Positions 5,873 through 7,737 of a DNA stretch of 7,737 nucleotides are shown piece by piece (the stretch's first letter is position 1; every line of letters starts with the position of its first letter). Position numbers and translations under genes: made by a program. Source of the DNA: an uncultured Lentisphaeria bacterium (lineage in GTDB: Bacteria > Verrucomicrobiota > Lentisphaeria > Victivallales > Victivallaceae); the NCBI GenBank assembly GCA_903821255.1, contig CAIJKT010000348.1, positions 1 to 7,737 on the forward strand. Direction: 5' to 3'. The notes beneath the pieces were generated by a model. That model searched no databases, was not told the origin of the DNA, and was given only the letters and a program-made list of their open reading frames with translations.

Positions 5873-6439
5873 ATGTCAGGAGACACTTATAACTTAAATG
5901 ATTGTAATATTGCGGCTATAGGTGATGACGCAAAAGGTAAATTTTTGTTTAATGGAACAGCCTCACCATTGACATCGGCATCTTTGCAAACCGTAATTTT
6001 ATCAATTAAAGAAAAAATGAGCGAATCGGATGAATTAAGCGATTTTATTGATGATTTAATGGAGTTCACTAGTATTAGGAAGAGAAAAATCATTGGGCTT
6101 GAGAATAAATTACATGATGGCAATAGAGATGATTTAATTGAGGATGCTATATATTTAAAGAATAAATTCGAGCGGAAACTGGCAAAAAATCAACTGTTTA
6201 TAAGTGAACAAAAAGTGTATGTACAAGTACTGGCGTTCATATGTACCGTTTTCAATAATAAAATCCTCCCATTAATCAAAGAGAGTCAAACAAACAAAGA
6301 AATTGATTCAGAAATTTTTGATAAAATAATCAATGAAGTTCATAACGCACTAATTCATTATGATAATACGTTTACTACAGAGTTGGTCAAAGGAATGTTG
6401 TTTTATTTAACCGGTAAATGTCATTTGGTTTGGAGATAA
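5873..6439 (+). CDS. ABC-3C-type component: GD-motif N-terminus plus C-terminal ABC-3C domain
   Basis: This 188-residue protein resembles the C-terminal domain that tethers effectors to ABC-three-component systems. Residues 6-24 carry YNLNDCNIAAIGDDAKGKF, sharing A15, G17, D18, G22 and F24 with the protein before it. Residues 32-170 are almost all helical, with charged heptad-like stretches near 40-110. The end, GMLFYLTGKCHLVW (174-187), is the feature that I associate with ABC-3C C-terminal domains. No nuclease, TIR, protease or other enzyme domain is fused to it, whereas effectors of these systems usually carry one ahead of this domain. It may therefore be an adaptor whose effector is coded separately. 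AAGGG lies nine bases before the ATG, and the gene ends two bases before the next start. The class is recalled from family knowledge, without a search. Confidence 0.68.
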   Translation: MSGDTYNLNDCNIAAIGDDAKGKFLFNGTASPLTSASLQTVILSIKEKMSESDELSDFIDDLMEFTSIRKRKIIGLENKLHDGNRDDLIEDAIYLKNKFERKLAKNQLFISEQKVYVQVLAFICTVFNNKILPLIKESQTNKEIDSEIFDKIINEVHNALIHYDNTFTTELVKGMLFYLTGKCHLVWR

Positions 6440-6441
6440 AC

Positions 6442-6957
6442 ATGTTAATCTATCACCCTGTATATGATATAAACCATTGCTTGTTTCGTTTTTTGCTTAT
6501 TTTGGAGAAATCAAATAAAAATATATTTCAATGGGAACTATTTCGCGTGATGGATTTCTATTTGCTTTTTCCCAGTCAGATTAAGAAAATAAATCCTTGG
6601 CCCAATTCTTTAAGATCATATAAAAAAATTATAAATGAAATTCCTGTTGAGTATGAAGTATTATCTAATTCTAAAAGAGTTTTTTTCGATTTGCAAAATA
6701 TTCAGACGGCAACCGTTTTTAATCTTATTGCAAAAGGTTTGTTAGATGCTGAATCATTCGAACATAAAAGAGAGTTAAAGCGAACGAATGTAAAGTTGCC
6801 ACAGAAGTTACAGGAAAAAATAGAAGATAGTTATTTACAAAGAAGACCATGGTTTGATTTTGTTGCCAATGGCCTTGCCGAAATTGAGCTTTTAGGGAAT
6901 ACCGGAATAAAAAGTCGCTCTGGACTCATGGAATTCAAATATGATATAGCGAGGTAA
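6442..6957 (+). CDS. ABC-3C system middle component (resembles type 5)
   Basis: This 171-residue protein fits the middle component of ABC-three-component systems, the small protein coded between effector and ATPase. It opens MLIYHPVYDINHCLFRFLLI and continues with FRVMDFYLLFPSQIKKI, features that I recall from the middle component 5 family. A helical, winged-helix-like body follows, with LQNIQTATVFNLIAKGLLD near residues 80-98. Its expected role is to bridge the ATPase and the effector or a DNA target. The start is ATG 6442, with GGAG six bases upstream (6432-6435) inside the end of the preceding gene, rather than the in-frame ATG at 6418, which would overlap that gene by 22 bases and lacks such a site. 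It is followed by the ATPase start three bases after its stop. Codon use is strongly A/T-biased like its neighbours. The subtype number is tentative; the operon position strongly supports the general assignment. Confidence 0.68.
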   Translation: MLIYHPVYDINHCLFRFLLILEKSNKNIFQWELFRVMDFYLLFPSQIKKINPWPNSLRSYKKIINEIPVEYEVLSNSKRVFFDLQNIQTATVFNLIAKGLLDAESFEHKRELKRTNVKLPQKLQEKIEDSYLQRRPWFDFVANGLAEIELLGNTGIKSRSGLMEFKYDIAR

Positions 6958-6960
6958 AGA

Positions 6961-7737
6961 ATGTTTTATAGTCCTACCTTAATTGTGAATCGTTTAGTCA
7001 TAATGAAAGGTAATATGCCTGCTTATGATCAGGAATTTTATGCTGGAGTAAATATAATTCGTGGGGTTAATGGAACAGGAAAATCTACGATAATGGATTT
7101 GCTCTGCTATTCACTGGGAACTGAGTTTAAAGATTGGACACCAGAACAAGCCAGTTGCGAATATACTTTTGTTGAGGTGTTATTCAATAAGCAACAATTT
7201 ACATTAAAAAGGCGAATCTCTCTATCTGGCAAAGAGCCAATGGATATTTTTGAAGGGAATATGAATGATTCCTTTAATGATTCTATTAACTGGTTTCGCT
7301 ATCCTAATACTAGGAGTGCCAATAAAGAAAGCTATTCCCAACGGATCTTTGAGATACTTAGTCTTCCTCAACACAAAACAGATGAATCACAGAACCTGAC
7401 TATTCATCAAATAATGCGTCTTATCTATGTGGATCAAATAACACAACCAACTCAACTTCTTAATGGCGAACCTCTATTTGATAAAGCTATAACAAGGAAA
7501 GCTATTGGAGAGTATCTATTGGGACTTGATGATTTAGCCATTCATTCTTTAAGGCAACAACTTCTGAAAGAAAAAAAAGCATTCGAAGATTTAAATGGAG
7601 AATTGAAGGCTATTTATAATCTGCTTGGCGCAACACATGAATTAGCCTTTTTAGAAGCAGAGAGGCAAAACGTAAAAAGCAAGATTACTGAACTTGAAGA
7701 GCGAAAAGTTAAAATATCTAATGCTAGTTTTGAACAA
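6961..7737 (+). CDS. SMC/Rad50-like ABC ATPase of an ABC-3C system, N-terminal part
   Basis: An open frame of 259 codons runs to the window edge without a stop. It starts with ATG behind GAGG (6951-6954), six bases upstream. The Walker A motif is GVNGTGKST (35-43, with K41 and S42 binding the nucleotide phosphates), and the preceding strand NIIRG fits the SMC/Rad50-like class. IMRLIYVDQITQP (about 152-163) lies where the Q-loop is expected. From about residue 195 the sequence turns into a charged coiled-coil (LLKEKKAFEDLNGELKA and onward). The signature motif, Walker B and the second half of the ATPase head must lie to the right of the window. ABC ATPases of this kind dimerise on ATP and act on nucleoprotein or as sensors in conflict systems. 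The gene is three bases after the middle component, making it the last visible gene of the operon. It is probably intact and cut only by the window. Confidence 0.85.
   Translation, partial: MFYSPTLIVNRLVIMKGNMPAYDQEFYAGVNIIRGVNGTGKSTIMDLLCYSLGTEFKDWTPEQASCEYTFVEVLFNKQQFTLKRRISLSGKEPMDIFEGNMNDSFNDSINWFRYPNTRSANKESYSQRIFEILSLPQHKTDESQNLTIHQIMRLIYVDQITQPTQLLNGEPLFDKAITRKAIGEYLLGLDDLAIHSLRQQLLKEKKAFEDLNGELKAIYNLLGATHELAFLEAERQNVKSKITELEERKVKISNASFEQ

Overview
The window joins two blocks with different histories. The left block (1-4221) is coded on the minus strand and is fairly G+C-rich (33 of 60 bases in 1921-1980). In order of transcription it holds two tandem paralogous multi-pass glycosyltransferases of the ArnT/GT39 type, a phospholipid N-methyltransferase-like SAM enzyme, and the first 27 codons of dnaK. 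The first three are packed as one operon: 3 bases lie between the glycosyltransferases, and the methyltransferase start region overlaps the end of the second one. dnaK follows after 218 bases and has its own promoter. Lipid-linked sugar transferases and a phospholipid-methyltransferase-like enzyme suggest an envelope-modifying, probably Gram-negative bacterium. I cannot place the genus from the sequence.

The right block (about 4222-7737) is coded on the plus strand, divergent from the first, and becomes strongly A+T-rich (26 of 60 G+C in 4921-4980, 14 of 60 in 6481-6540). It begins with an HNH nuclease (4546-5352, TTG start behind a perfect AGGAGG). After 148 bases comes a tight cluster of four genes: a 119-residue protein of unknown function (5501-5860), a 188-residue protein (5873-6439), a 171-residue protein (6442-6957) and an SMC/Rad50-like ABC ATPase that runs off the window (6961 to the end). 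The last three match the layout of an ABC-three-component (ABC-3C) conflict system: a protein with an ABC-3C-type C-terminal domain, a middle component (it looks like type 5) and an ABC ATPase.

The most interesting point is that the protein with the C-terminal domain carries no obvious toxic enzyme domain. The small gene just before it shares its N-terminal motif, A-[VI]-G-D-x-[SA]-[RK]-G-x-F, at exactly the same residue positions (15-24). I infer a split-effector variant. The ATPase and middle component would sense a threat and signal through the 188-residue protein to the 119-residue protein by homotypic N-terminal contact. The glycine- and hydrophobic-rich tail of the 119-residue protein would be the acting part. 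The HNH gene upstream may be a separate restriction-type defence gene or a further effector. The whole right block reads as a laterally acquired defence island beside a housekeeping locus.
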